This document shows, in pieces, positions 22,410 through 34,769 of a stretch of 64,000 bases of DNA (position 1 is the first letter of the stretch; each line of letters starts with the position of its first letter). Under the pieces are notes generated by a model. It was not told the DNA's origin. It ran no database searches and saw nothing but the letters and a program-made list of their open reading frames with translations. The DNA comes from Pyxicephalus adspersus (Eukaryota; Chordata; Amphibia; Anura; Pyxicephalidae): contig NC_092859.1 of NCBI RefSeq assembly GCF_032062135.1, positions 35,929,747-35,993,746 on the forward strand, in the 5' to 3' direction. The position numbers and the translations under genes are program-made.

Positions 22410-25400
22410 CTTTTTTTCTCCATTGTACTCCATTGGGGCTAGCATAGACAACTTACTTTATTATTACCAGGGCAGCTCACACCCACCTCTAACTGATTAC
22501 TTTTTATTCATCTGTCCACTTTGGTGAATAATACATTCTGACTTTTCAGTTTTGCCCATGGCATCAGTACTGCCTATTCCATGTCAGATAGTAGATAGAA
22601 TGAGCTGAGCACAAAGTAATATATAGTATGCTTTCAAAAATAAAAAACAGTCCTGTATCTGATCAGTTGTAATCTGTAAGCGTAGAGAAGGCAAAGTTCC
22701 TTCTAATAAAACAACATTATAGTAACTAATGGATATTCTTCCAGAGCTGTTACCAAACACATCTGTATATGCCGTATCAGTAAGCTATCACTAATCAGCT
22801 ACTTACCTAGGTGCAGCTCCTCCACAGCTGGGAACACATGGCCGCTGTCAAGGCTCACCATCTGTTCTCAGACAGAGCCATGATTGGCTAGCTTTACCTA
22901 GACTTACCTTTCCTTGTCCCCGTATGACTCTCAGCTATGGCTGTGCTTCAGTGCCAGCTGCTGATAAACTGATTTGTGATGTAAAATAGCAAGGTGGAGG
23001 GGTGAGGGGACAGGGAGTTGAAGTTAGCTGAAGAAAAACAATTAAAACATATTCAGTATAAAATACATCATGTAGGTTATTTATACCATGGTTCACATAT
23101 CCCAGGGGGATCCTCTTAGGTGTTGCCTCATAAATCAAACCAGTCTTGGGAGACTAAAGTCCTAGCGATTTATATATTGGAATCTCAACTTTAGTAAGGA
23201 AATAAAGGAGCACCCACCTGCCCGTCCTCATCTTCCTCAACTTCCTATTGGTTAATCGAATCAATTGCAACCTTGGTTTCCAAAGCTTTAGGAAAGAACT
23301 GGATAGTCCTTGACATACTCAGCAAGTAAAGATTTGCATACTAGAGCTTTCCAGAGATTTTGATAGACTGTGTGCATGGCACTTAGATGAGGCCACTCTA
23401 ACCTAGAATACATAGGGTGGAAGGATGCGACTAGATTGCCATGGGGCAGAAAACCTGATGTTTAGACGCTTAAATGCTGTAAAAAGCCAGAGGGTAATAG
23501 AATGAGTCCAAAAAGTTACTAGTTTGGTATCTGTGTTCAATAAAAATGCCCAGCACTGATATAGATAGAGTGGGGCATGTCTGTTGTCTCCTGAGATTAC
23601 ACAGCCCTGCCAGGTAGCATAGCAAGATTGGTGACTTGACTGTTCTTTATTACAATAAAGTAACCTCAAGTTCACCACCCCACCCTCAGCCTTGGGATTC
23701 CCAACCTTCCTGCCAGCTCATGTAATTGTAGGACATGTGATTGGCTCCAAGTTCTGCTTCTTCTTCTCCCAGTCTGCAAGAGATTCATTGGACTTCACAT
23801 TTAAAGTACAGACATTACCTAAATTTCCACTCTACTCTTTCTCTACCCCTACAAAGCAATGTTTCAGTATAAACATTTGCAATCCTGTAGTATGAAGCAA
23901 GTTTTATTACTCCATGTAATGTCATCATCTATTTCTTGCAGGGACAGCTGCTGAGAGCTCTCCTTCTATTGACATAAGCACAACCCCAGAACTACATCCC
24001 CTAATAGTATCTTAGTTGTATGAAGTGTGTGGGACCCAAGGTAGCATTGTTTCTGCTGGGATATAAATCATTGCAGCCACGGATGACAACACTGGTTGTA
24101 ATTTCAGTACAGCAGAGGCCTCGTGTTGTCAGCTCAAGTAAGAAGTTAGGAAACGCTGGGATTCTGAAAAATCACCAGGTACTTGCAGCATTGAGGGGAA
24201 TAAAATATCAGAAAATAGGCATGCATGAGAGACATTTATAGGAGAGATGTTCTGCATATGTTTTTTTTGTTACCCTGACATACACTTGAACATTGGCATA
24301 CCCTGACACGCTCCGGAACAGATTGCAGGCACTAGTGACAGATTGTGTGTCCCCCAGTGGCAATTTGTGACCCAGTGACACGGCTTTTTCAGTATGACCT
24401 TGAACTCGATGCATTTCTTTTGTTCTAAGCCCACAAGGGCAGCTTAACAATAGCCCGATGGAGAGCGCCCTGTCGATTTGCTGATGCTGTTTATTTATTA
24501 TTTCAGGGGGATTATGTCACACTTGACGTTAATCATTTTTCCTTTCACAGCACAGTGGCCTATTGCTCTTTGTCACTGGCTAGCGAGCGTGATGTAATTA
24601 GTTCTTTTCATTACCAAATGAAACACACCAATCATTATTGTTCTCTTTGGGTGCCAGTTTTGGTGCAAAGTGTTTTTCTGGGTTTGTAATGTGTGTATGA
24701 GTAGCACTGTGTCTGTACAGCTGATGTCTGCCTGTAGATGTCTGACTTATTCCAAATCCATCCATTGGTTTGTGACTTCTCATGTGTGAGAATATTTATT
24801 ATGTAAAGAGAACCTGTGGTCTGATTAACATTTTTAGGATGTGTGTGTGATGACAATCAGCCAAATGGTAATAATCAGAAATGTGAGTTGTAACATTGGA
24901 CTCTGGGAAGTAACTAAATCAATTTAAAAAAGACTGCTTTCCCAATAGCATTATATAATGTTTATATATATATATATATATATATATTCGCTTTTTTTAG
25001 GGGACAGTATAAAACAGGATATCACATTACCTTAATTCAGGGTCTTCCCCTGCTAATTCCAGTTATGTAGACCTCAAAATAGAGCAGTCATATCACTACC
25101 GACCCTCACTGATGATGCCATCACATAGAATGCAGGACCAAGGTCACTGCTGGTTCTACATTGCCAGTGATGATGTTGGGGTGCCTGACCATTGGAAATA
25201 AAAGGAATGGAGTGACAGCTATTGCAAAACCACTGAGTAAAGTAAATGTAACCCCTAAAATCCGGCTGCAATTGACCTTGCTTAGTATTTCTAGTTATGG
25301 GTTGACAACTCTCTTTGCCTGCATTCTGTGCTCCTGTGTTGGCACTCTATTACAAATCTATTTCTATGCAGACTACAAATGGTCATTTTACCAAAAACGA

Positions 25401-26094
25401 TTTTTTCAAAGTAGGTGAGTTACCCATATCCCAAATAGTGTATTTAAACAGGTTCAAAAACAAACAGGATATTAAATGGTACAAAAGTGACTATTTGTAA
25501 AGGTAAAATACAATATTTGTGTTGCATATGGAAGTACTATGGGAGTAGATTCATTGGAGATTTTATTTAAACAAAAGTGTTTTTTCTTTCATTGCTATCA
25601 CTTTGCTACCATTATTATTTTTTTATTTATATACTAGTGAAATAGCCATTTTAATACACATTATGTAGACACGGTCCACTTTTGTCACCATCCGAAACTG
25701 CGGTCAGAAATGCTGTGCAGCCTGTAATGCAGAAAGTATCTAGAGAGCTGTTGCAGAAGTCCAGCATCACTGGGATGAAAAGCAATGAAACCAATATTTA
25801 CCAATATTTATTCATAGTGTACACATAAGATTTACATATATTTAAAGAGATAAAGGTATGTCGTCTTTGCCTAGGCTGTAAGTTGGAGCTGAAAACAATG
25901 TTTTTTTATCTATGGAAAAAAAAGTCCTTTTATTTGCTTATGTTTTATTGGTAATATTGACATATGGTCCATATGGTATAGTCCACTGTCTCTATCTTGT
26001 CTCTTCAGTAAAGAAAATAAAAAGGCAAGCAGCATGTAAAATAGATTTCATAATTAACAGTGAATTCAATATTTGCTCTCTTAAAGAGCTACAA
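22410..26094. other. Mostly unique stretch
   Basis: Contains a minus-strand splice-flanked segment at 22807-22861 (see findings) and an AT dinucleotide run at 24964-24989. A repeat-poor block at about 24440-24600 is rich in AT-core words such as GATGTAATTAG. Short open frames (23403-23678, 24208-24450, 25161-25418 and others) carry no domain. Confidence 0.4.
24964..24989. repeat. AT dinucleotide microsatellite
   Basis: An uninterrupted alternating TA run of 26 bases. Confidence 0.95.
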
Positions 26095-26770
26095 ACACCA
26101 CTGCCATCCGATCCTTCTGATTGTGTGATTATTCTGGTCTCCTGGTAGGTGCCCAGGGTCCTCAAGTTGGCTGCTATTTTAGAACTGCATCCTGTTTTAG
26201 TTGTGGCCAAAGGGAGGAACCAGGTATCCAACACTCCCGAACGTATCTGATAACAGCACTGTGTTTAAAAGAGTGAAACCTGACAAAATTCCACAACACC
26301 AAGCAGGGAACCAGGTATCCAACACACCCAGACGTGTCTGATAGCAGTAGTTCTTCAAGATAGTCTTCTGCTAGGTGCTGTGGTTCCTCTTGCTGGCCGC
26401 CATGTTGGCACTGTATCCTGTTTTGACACCGCTGCCATTCAATCCTTGTGGTTGTGTCATTATTTTGGTGTCCTGCTAGGTGCTGTGGTTCCTCAAGTTG
26501 GCCACTATATCAGTACTGTGCCCTGTATTGATCTAGTGGCCAGTAAGAAAAAACAGGTATCCAACACAAATGAACGTATCTGATAGCAGCAGTGCCTGTA
26601 ACTCTTAAAATGGGCTAAACTTTCACATGGTAAAGATCCACAACTCCCAGCAAGGAACCAGCTGTCCAACACACAAAGATGTGTCCAATTTCGGTAGTGT
26701 CTATAGCTCAGAGAGATTGAAAAGCACCATGGCACCTAGGAGGGAACCAGTTAGCCAACACATCCTAAAG
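26095..26770. repeat. Degenerate complex tandem array
   Basis: Two word sets alternate. Set one is TGTGTCATTATTTTGGTGTC, CTGCTAGGTGCTGTGGTTCC and AAGTTGGCC, near 26130, 26370 and 26450. Set two is GGAACCAGGTATCCAACAC followed by GACGTGTCTGATAGCAG, near 26216, 26309, 26548, 26645 and 26745. Units are diverged and partly rearranged. A related single unit (GGTATCCAACAGG) appears near 28762. The open frames over the array are spurious. Confidence 0.75.
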
Positions 26771-26906
26771 TGCCACATAGAAGCACCAACTGTAGATTGA
26801 TAAAAAAAAGTAAAGGTTACACTCACTGTTAGCTGGGAAAGTGAAAAGGTTCTTCTTTTATAGGCTTCTTATCTATGACTTTTTTTTTACTGTTGCATGG
26901 TTTTTG

Positions 26907-27068
26907 CAGTATTCTCCCCAGAACCTTTTTTAAGCTGGGTGGGAAAAGGCGGATGGAGGCCCCTGTATTGTGACCCAGTTTTTTAGTAACCACCCAGAAA
27001 TTAGTGGAGTGGTTACTAAAAAGTGTTGGGTGGTGCGCCTGACTGAAAGGGGGCTGGGTGGAACACTA
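26907..27068. mobile_element. Short hAT-like MITE, copy 1
   Basis: The ends CAGTATTCTCCCCAGAA and GGCTGGGTGGAACACTA are inverted partners. The interior has CCCCTGTATTGTGACCCAGTT and AGTAACCACCCAG, shared with the inverted copy at 30586-30752. Flanks (TTTTG before, ATTTTGG after) suggest but do not prove a short target duplication. Confidence 0.65.
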
Positions 27069-27271
27069 ATTTTGGATTTGCGAAGGTATGCTTTGGGAGA
27101 TCCTGTAATTATTTGAGACACTTTCTGTTCTAGTGTTACATCATGGGCTTCTGCCCTGTGAGAATGTCACCACTGTAAAAATACATTGCTCTAAGGCCTT
27201 GGCCTGAGGAATACAAAATGCAGGCATCTCCCTTTTTGGGAGGAAACCATGTAGCCAGTGATGTCCTAGAT

Positions 27272-27576
27272 CAGTGGTTGACAACCTTTTTGGACCTATG
27301 GATCACTAAATGCATGGAATCCAGGCTGCTCATGCGCGGGGAGCTGTGTGTCACTCAAAGGGGAAAAAACTTCCACCATGATGCCAGAACCCACCCATTC
27401 AGGTCTGAGCCTGCGATAGGAGAATGGACGGTTTGTGTCCATACGGGAGGCAAGGTCCGCGGCTCTGGCTGGTGCGTCCCTCGGTGGGGTCCTTTTCCTG
27501 ACCCCGGTCAGTGGTTCACCAGCCAGAGCCGCGGACCACCAAAATGTTCCTGCAGACCACCGCTTGGCGACTGCTG
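27272..27576. mobile_element. hAT MITE with 8-bp target duplication
   Basis: Begins CAGTGGTTGACAACC and ends GCTTGGCGACTGCTG, its inverted partner. The flanking octamers TCCTAGAT (27264-27271) and TCCTTGAT (27577-27584) differ at one base, matching the 8-bp duplication of hAT transposons. The element shares its interior (GAGCTGTGTGTCACTCAAAG, then CCAGAGCCGCGGACCACC) with the 43337-43649 element. Its 305 bp carry no transposase. The open frames on both strands (27218-27583, 27296-27613, 27435-27737) come from the element's higher GC content. Confidence 0.85.
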
Positions 27577-29370
27577 TCCTTGATGACCTTGAGAAAGCTG
27601 TGATTGTCCCCACTAAATGGAGTAATCAGTCATTGGTTGGTCCAGAAAGTACATTTGGGAGCATTTCCATACCGTCCTGCATTGAAATAAAGACTAAGAC
27701 ACCACTTGAACCAAAGTTGTTAAGGAGCCACATCTAAGTATCAGTATCCAGAAAGCAGCACCCTGTGAAAGAGGGATTGTACATTATAGAGATAAGGTGA
27801 TGGACCTTTAAATGGAATTCAATTTAACAATTTAATTTTTTACAATCTAGAAGTAAATACCACATACTTTATTTGATAGTCGTCTCCAAGGCCAGTTATA
27901 CACTCTGGAGGCATTACTTGACCTGACGTATATTTTTACTGTATTTAATTGTACTTACTGCTGCTGAATGTGCATTTGCAAAAAAAAAAGCTAGAAGGAT
28001 TTTTAGAAAAGGTTTGCATAATTGTGACCTGGTACATTGAATACAAAGGTGGAATTTTGCTCTGTGCTTTAGGTGAAGTCAAGGTCCAAGCAAAATAAAT
28101 ATTTTTACGGGCAATAGTACTAAATCGTTGTGGAATTTTCCTTATATTGCTAACTTTTTTTTCTGTTGATCCTACGAGCATTCCTATTTCTGCAGCATTT
28201 TCTTTTGCAGGCTGACAACTTTGCTAAAGTGCTTTTCATTATGAAGCTCTGTTGTCACCCTTATTTACAGCATCCTCAGCAGACAAGATGGCATTACATG
28301 GCTTTACAGTGAGTTTTAGTTCTAATAGGGAGGAGGACACCTTCACCAAGTGATATGCGTGCTCTGGTACCTATCAACTGGCTGTGCTGGAAGTGAGAAC
28401 AGTCACATAACCTCAAATAAATAAGCAAAATGAAAAGGTATTATCTCCAATATTTGCATAGTCAATGACTTGGATTTATATGGATTACCTAGTATTGTCT
28501 AGATATACCCTTCTAAGTGAACCTGTGCTTTGCCGTGTAGCCAAGTGACTCGTCATTAGGTAAATGGTTGGAATACTTCTGTACTTCCTGGCAGTTAAAT
28601 CTTTGCTCTGGTAAATGGATCTATTTTCCACTGCTATCCAATATTGGGTGTGTTGGAAAGTATCCCCTGCTGGGTGTTCTGGTATTACCCACCAACTTTC
28701 AGTGCCATGACTTGGCACAGAAGCAGTGGGAGGAACCACATTGCTCGTCAGGGAATGATCAGGTATCCAACAGGGATGATTTTATTGCAAAATTTGTCAA
28801 TGTGTGTCCGGATTGTTCATAGTTTTATAGTGGATACATGTGCTTTGCTCTCAGTTTTTTTATGCTAAGGAAAATAAAACCGCTGCTTTCCCCTATTACA
28901 TAAAAATTTAGTATAGTGCTTTTAATTTAGCAATTTAACACTAGGGGTACGTTCCTCTTTGTTTTTATGTGCCGTCCAGAATCATTACCAATAATTTGCA
29001 AATAGAGAAAATGGCTGAACTTTTTATAAGCCTAATATATTATCGGCTGATATCTTCCCACTTGTATGGCACAGCATGCTCTGCTACATTGTTCCTGCAA
29101 ACAGCTATAGCTCAGACTAATGGCATGTTAGTCCTGCTTAGTGTATGTACTGTTGTTTTGTAGTATGCTCATTTCCCTTTAATGACATTATTAAAACCTA
29201 ACTGTAGCCATTTTTTTTAGCTACTTCAGATTTTTGTGTTGGATGGAGTGGGGGGAAAAAATAACATTTCTGTTTTTTTTGGTTTTTATTTCTGTATAAA
29301 TACTATGGCTGGTTGTGCCCTCAGCTCTGATTTTTCGTGTGACAAAATACTTGGTGATGCTTTGTGGTGA
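27577..29370. other. Unique AT-rich stretch
   Basis: No exon-like segment was supported. Open frames at 28485-28739 (-) and 28568-28822 (+) overlap a lone unit related to the 26.1-26.8 kb array. The rest is anonymous. Confidence 0.4.
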
Positions 29371-29781
29371 TGCACTGCAGAGCTGGGGGCATAGTGGCAG
29401 GGCACTGCAGAGCTGGGGGCATAGTGGCAGGGTACTGCAGAGCTGGGGGCTTAGTGGCAGGGGGCAGGGTACTGCAGAGCTGGGGGCTTAGTGGCAGGGT
29501 ACTGCAGAGCTGGAGGCATAGTGGCAGGGCACTGCAGAGCTGGGGGCATAGTGGCAGAGCATTGCGGAGCTGGGGGCATAGTGGCAGGGCATTGCAGAGC
29601 TGGGGGCATTGTGGCAGGGCACTGTGGAGCTGGGGGCATAGTGGCAGGGCATTGTGGAGCAGGGGGCATAGTGGCAGGGCATTGTGGAGCTGGGGGCATA
29701 GTGGCAGGGCATTGCGGAGCTGGGGGCATTGTGGCAGGGCACTGCAGAGCTGGGGGCATAGTGGCAGGGCATTGCGGAGCT
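29371..29781. repeat. 30-bp minisatellite, about 13.7 units
   Basis: The unit GGCATAGTGGCAGGGCACTG + CAGAGCTGGG is repeated head to tail with few substitutions and one 6-bp slip near 29461. Thirty is a multiple of three and the unit lacks stops in five of six frames, so long decapeptide-repeat frames appear: up to 140 codons on the plus strand and 169 on the minus strand. They have no other protein features. I regard them as artefacts of the array, not genes. Confidence 0.95.
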
Positions 29782-30109
29782 CATGATTTTTTTCTTTATC
29801 TGTTGTGTTAGCCCCATAGTTTGGCCCCATATTTTATTAGCTACCTCCAGTGTTTTGGGATCCCTTAAAAAACCTTGCAATCTGTAAATAATGGCAAAGC
29901 TCACACGGGTCTCATACACTTAAATGGCACAAGGGAGAGCTTCTGATGAGAAAGTTTCTCCAGGGGAATCAGGATTTGCATAGCATTGAAACAATAGCAG
30001 GATTTAACATATGTCTTTATTATCTCTGCAGTCCTTTTTAACATTTAGGTCGCTGTGTGCAGACATAGTCAGGTGAAACACATTTCAGTCTGATCATATG
30101 GTGCAAATT

Positions 30110-30585
30110 TTGTGAAGCTGGCTAAAGAGTCATATCCATAAAGAAGTCTGATTATTGTATTTCCATCACTGAAAAAATGGCTAAAAAAAAGGCAGACTGA
30201 GCTAGAAGACTAGTCACCAGTATTGGCTGTGGTTTATTTGCAGCTAATCTTTTTTCCATTACCATGCCTTGCATGCCCCATGCCATGCACTGTATCTTTG
30301 TATGTGTAGAAAGCCATCTTGGTAGAAGCAAGTCTTTTTTTTTTTTCTCCTGCCCAAACTGCCCCCTCTGATGACTTGCGATCTCATCACTATTTGGGGG
30401 AGTAATGATCAAGAAGGAGATAAAAAGAGTAGTGAAAGCACATCAATAGACTGGATGGAGCAGAAATAGTAACAATGTGGTACAAGTCCATTGGCACAGC
30501 TTTTTGTCCAGCGAGGAGAACAGTAAGCAATACCAAATCTCACTCCATATCCCCAAGGGTAGCAAGCAGAGGCAGCAGTACCTGA
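30110..30585. repeat. Interspersed repeat family R3, copy 1
   Basis: Shares ordered words with 38150-38790 and, more weakly, 37610-37990. Examples are GACTAGTCACCAGTATTGGC (GACTAGTCATTAGTATTGCC in copy 3) and GCCATCTTGGTAGAAGCAAG (GCCATGTTGGTAAAAGCAGG in copy 3). A hAT-like MITE has inserted at its right end. The family is not recognised. Confidence 0.55.
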
Positions 30586-30752
30586 CATTGTTTTCCCCAG
30601 CCCCTTTTAGCCGGGCGAACCACCCGGGACTTTTCATTAACCACCCGGTTGTTTTTGGATAGTTACTGAAGAGTTGGGTGACAATACAGGGGCTGCCACC
30701 CATCTACAATTTCTTCCCACCTGGCTTAAAAAAAATTCTGGGTTGAACACTG
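30586..30752. mobile_element. Short hAT-like MITE, copy 2, with CCTGA duplication
   Basis: Inverted relative to 26907-27068. The ends CATTGTTTTCCCCAGCC and GGGTTGAACACTG pair with each other, and the interior contains GGGTGACAATACAGGGGC. Identical pentamers CCTGA abut both ends (30581-30585 and 30753-30757). That is shorter than the 8 bp usual for hAT elements. Confidence 0.7.
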
Positions 30753-31949
30753 CCTGAGATGATCTCACAGATGCAGGGCACGGCTTTGGCATTATTACCA
30801 TATCTAAATTTTGCCTTTTAGATAGCAGATGAGAATTTTTAAGTTTTGGTAAATTTTAATTATGTTTTATTGCTTTTACCAGTGACATACCTAGCATCTT
30901 CCACTTTCTTCCCTTGGCTAAGAAAAGTTTAGTCTTCCATTGCTGAACCTCTTTTTGAAAATAGTATTTCCGTTGCTTTCCATTATTTCTGAACTGTTAA
31001 TCCTTAAAAAGTATGCAGAAAGTGAAGTTTGATTTTATGTACACTTGTATATTAGGTGATTCAGGAAACGATAAACCCATGGCATCACAGACAGGCAAGG
31101 AAAAGACAAATGTGGACTTAAACACAGGTTCTCTTAATTGAGAGGGAGCTTCAACACCACTTGTGGCTTCTGTTATGGCAGCAGGTGAATGTTTTGCACC
31201 AAAAAATAAGGGACAAGTGGATAAAACGAATAAATTTGCCCCTGATTCACTAACAAATCCATAGTTTAAACATTTTACATTCATCTCCTGGGGCGCTGTA
31301 TTTGGAGCTAGCTTATTTATGCATATCACGCACTATACTGTCTCATAGGACTGAAGATTACCATATAATTAATTATGACATGATTATTAAATTGGAATAT
31401 AAATAGTATTTTGGCATAATAAATATTGCTTTTCCAAAATGTAAACCTAAATCAGGCTTATATTTATGTCCTACAATTTTTAGAAACTGCTCCTGATTAA
31501 AAAAAACTAATATAAATACCTTGCTTCAATGAGGTTAGTATTTGGGTACAGACATCTAATGTCATCTAATGTAGTTTTGACATCGCTGCTTTGTACATGC
31601 GCTACCGTCATTCTAGTTATGCCCGAGTGTCAATTGGCAATCTGGTGGTACAAAGCAAGCAGATGAACATACCAAGGACAATGCTGACACAAATTACTCT
31701 TTAATTGAGTTCTATCCATTTCAGGCACCTAACAATAAAACAAGGTCGCCAAGTGAGGCTTTAGATGAAGCAAGATTTTCAGTGTATCTAGAAAGTACAC
31801 TATATTTAGGTAATGAGGGGAACCTATTTAAAGTAAGTGAACTCTCCCTTTAGACACAAGAATTACCATCTGCTCCAATGCTGGTGACAACTGTTACAGT
31901 TTAGTTGTTCTTCCCCTCACTTTCAGTGGTTTCTAGGACAAATAAAGTG
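30753..31949. other. Unique AT-rich stretch
   Basis: No supported features. A minus-strand frame at 30997-31329 (110 codons) lacks any recognised motif and splice context. Confidence 0.4.
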
Positions 31950-32175
31950 GATTTAAGTGGAACTAAAGTTTCACTTTAAAATTTTGGCATCAGGCAGGGC
32001 TTTATTGTAGAAAGAGAAGGTGATGTTTCTTCTGGAATAAGTATTCTGACCTTCCTGATACCATACCGTCTGTCAAATTCGCTGAGCTGTGCTGGTTACC
32101 AGAATGCGCAGCACACCTTGGCTACCCTTGCAAGTGCGCCTGCACAGGATTTATGTCATCCCAACCCAGCCAATC
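31950..32175. mobile_element. Probable TTAA-type MITE fragment
   Basis: Begins GGATTTAAGTGGAACTAAAG, a head resembling frog TTAA-flanked T2/piggyBac-like MITEs, followed by GC-richer repeat-like DNA with AGAATGCGCAGCACACC. No right terminus was found before the SINE tail at 32195. Confidence 0.4.
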
Positions 32176-32194
32176 AACATGGCCAAAGATTATT

Positions 32195-32305
32195 ATTATT
32201 ATAATCCAGTATTCATATAGCACTGCCATATTATGCAGCACTTTACAAAGCCTGTAGTCATTTCACTTGTTGTCTCTGTAAGGGGCTCACAATCTAATAT
32301 ATGGA
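32195..32305 (-). mobile_element. SINE/LINE 3' tail, minus orientation
   Basis: On the minus strand it reads GATTGTGAGCCCCTTACAGA, then AAAGTGCTGCATAATATGGC and AGTGCTATATGAATACTGG, ending in an ATAATAATAAT tail. This module (gene-like GTGAGC...GCGCTGCGTAATATGTTGGCGCTATATAA) is abundant in anuran genomes as the tail of short retroposons. Compare 34770-34930 and 63270-63390. Confidence 0.7.
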
Positions 32306-32768
32306 ATGAGGATGGGAAAAGGGAGAAGATGGAGGCACCAGCAACAGAACTGGTCAGGTGAGTATTCTCTGGGTTTAGTTCCCCACTGGGAACTAATTTC
32401 ACTGGGTTTATTTCCCCATGGAGACACAGACAATGATAATATATGTTCTAAACCTTTAACACAGCCTCAATTGCATGATATACAGCCTATGTTGTTAAAA
32501 ATTGTTGTGCCATACTTACCTGTCAGTTGCTCCAAGGACAGCCACAAGTAGGTGCTGAACAAAGGTGAGATTTGAAAAAGAGCAGAGGCACTTATTGGCT
32601 GGTTCTGCCTGTAAATCATTCTTGATCAGTATCAACCTGACTGCCTGCCGTGGTTGTGTTTAGGTTCTGACACCCCGAGGCAGGTAAGTATTACACAGTG
32701 TTAGTAAATAACAGTGTTAGTTTATATAGTAGACAAAAAGGAACATATATATGCTGGAGTAAACTGAT

Positions 32769-32771
<3 letters not shown>

Positions 32772-32808
<37 letters not shown>

Positions 32809-32826
32809 TAGATAGATATAGATATA
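32772..32826. repeat. TA / TAGA microsatellite
   Basis: About 35 bases of alternating TA pass into a short GATA run (TAGATAGATAGATATAGATA). Confidence 0.95.
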
Positions 32827-34011
32827 TTGTTGTTTATGGTCGTTCTACGCCTGGATTGGAGTATTCTTGTTTCCCACAAACATTTACTCATTAGTTTCCA
32901 AGGACTGCCAGTGATACGTTCACATTGTCATATACCCTGTTTTTTTGTACTTCTAGCATTAAGAACTTAGCAAAATGTTTCTTTCTTGGCTGCTGTGTGT
33001 GTCAAGTACGTCTGCCTTTTAGAATCTAATTCTTCATTTACTTTATGCAAGAATGGATTCCTTGACTGGTACCGACTCTGATGACTCAGGACTATAACTA
33101 ACCATCACAATTGTGCAGCAGTGATTTGAGAATTACATTTTATTGAGTACTAAATCTTTCATAAGAGCCCTGTTTCTGAAATATGCGTGCGATGGAAGCT
33201 GCGACGACTCGCTAAAAGTGACAGCAGGTGAACTGTATTTTAACATCAAAATTCTGAAAAGATAATCTTTCCGTATGTGACATAGGTAGCCTGGACCTGC
33301 TCTCTGAGTTCAATTAAGCACATACAAGTATTAAAGTATACTTTTTATTCATAGGTTAAATATAGACATTTCCTGCCTGTAATATTTATCTTTAAATCTG
33401 TAGCAGCACTGATAATAAAAGGATGATTATCATATCAGTCTCCGGAAACTGCATATCCTTAACGCATGTGGCTACAATTCATGCTTCATTCACAATGTCT
33501 TCAATTGTAGCCACCCTATTGTTTGATAGAGAGATGAGAAGCATCCACATCCATAATACATAATGCAAGGAATCATGGGACATTTATTTTATTATAGGCA
33601 GGCCCTAGTGTTCAGATAGAAATATTGAAAACTACCAGCAGCCTCTGCACAGGTTTTTCTGCATATATAAATACTTAATTATTAAAACATATTACTTATA
33701 TTTGATTGTTTGTTAATATATAGTTCTTGATGTGAGGACGTATATCCTTTAAGTATTACCCTCCAAAAAATGTTAGCACAAACCTTATAAATGAAGATTT
33801 AATCTGCATTTTTACTGAGGTTGCAATATTAGATTACATTTTCATTTAATGCTTTAGATGAAAAGCCTACTAACTGGAAATCTATTGACTGGAAGAACAT
33901 ATTTCATTTTAATGTATCTATTTTGGGAGATACTATGTTAAAAAATGCATGACATGAACAATAGACATACAGATAAAGTAATCTAATAGGGTATTGTGTA
34001 AGCTGATCTTT
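32827..34011. other. Unique AT-rich stretch
   Basis: No exon, repeat boundary or RNA gene was recognised, and there are no open frames of note. Confidence 0.45.
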
Positions 34012-34012
34012 T

Positions 34013-34055
<43 letters not shown>
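34012..34055. repeat. TA microsatellite
   Basis: An almost perfect alternating TA run with one phase change (TATATAATATAT). Confidence 0.95.
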
Positions 34056-34056
<1 letters not shown>

Positions 34057-34769
34057 CAATCAAATGAAGACAATCCATCAAATCTTTCTACCAGTTCCCA
34101 AAGCAATTATGCCGGTATTATGGGTTTGATGGGGGTGCATGGAAGGAGCGTTATAAGGCTGGGGGGTAAAATTAAAATATGAATGTGATAAGAGGATTAA
34201 AGAATAGTACAGATGTATGTACAGGTATAGGATACATAAATCCACAATTTCCATCTCAGTCTGTGACAACAACATATTGTCTGTGTAACATATTGTGCAG
34301 ATATTTTCATCAACTCATTTTCATCCAGTAAAATTATTAGTTTTCATTCCTTTCTATCTTTCTTTTTCTTTGTATACATATATATATGTGATATGACAAA
34401 AATTGTGACCATTCTAAAGGAATAGTTCCTAAAATGTGATACCATTACCATCTAATGAGCATATTTAAAACAAATTAATCATTTTAAATTTATTTCCTCA
34501 TGTATCCACCACCAGGACCCATAATGAGTTGTACCATAAACTGTATTTTGCAGCCAGGTATACTTCCATGTTCACTGAATTGGCCTGCAGTTGACTTTCT
34601 TCATATCTAGATTTAAAGTGCATTTAAACTGTTAAAAGAAAAGTCACCAGCAGGTAAATGTTTTTGGCAAAAGAAGTATGCCCAATATTTTTTGGCCCAA
34701 AAAAGGCCTTGTTCTTGGTGGCTTTTTATCCCTACATTGCAGTGTAGAGATTAGCCTTTTATTCGGTGC

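Noticed and set aside
27218..27737. Overlapping 100-121-codon frames on both strands
   Set aside because: They lie in or extend from a hAT MITE with defined ends and target duplication. The open frames reflect its GC content.
29321..29919. Long overlapping open frames of repeat peptides, and possible CRISPR-like array
   Set aside because: The units are contiguous 30-bp copies with no unique spacers, so it is not CRISPR. The frames exist only because the unit length is a multiple of three.
32500..32700. Exon-like GTAAGT donor with an open 35-bp segment on the minus strand
   Set aside because: Several similar CAGGTGAGTA/CAGGTAAGTA words cluster at 32356, 32516 and 32687, which suggests repeat-derived sequence rather than exons.
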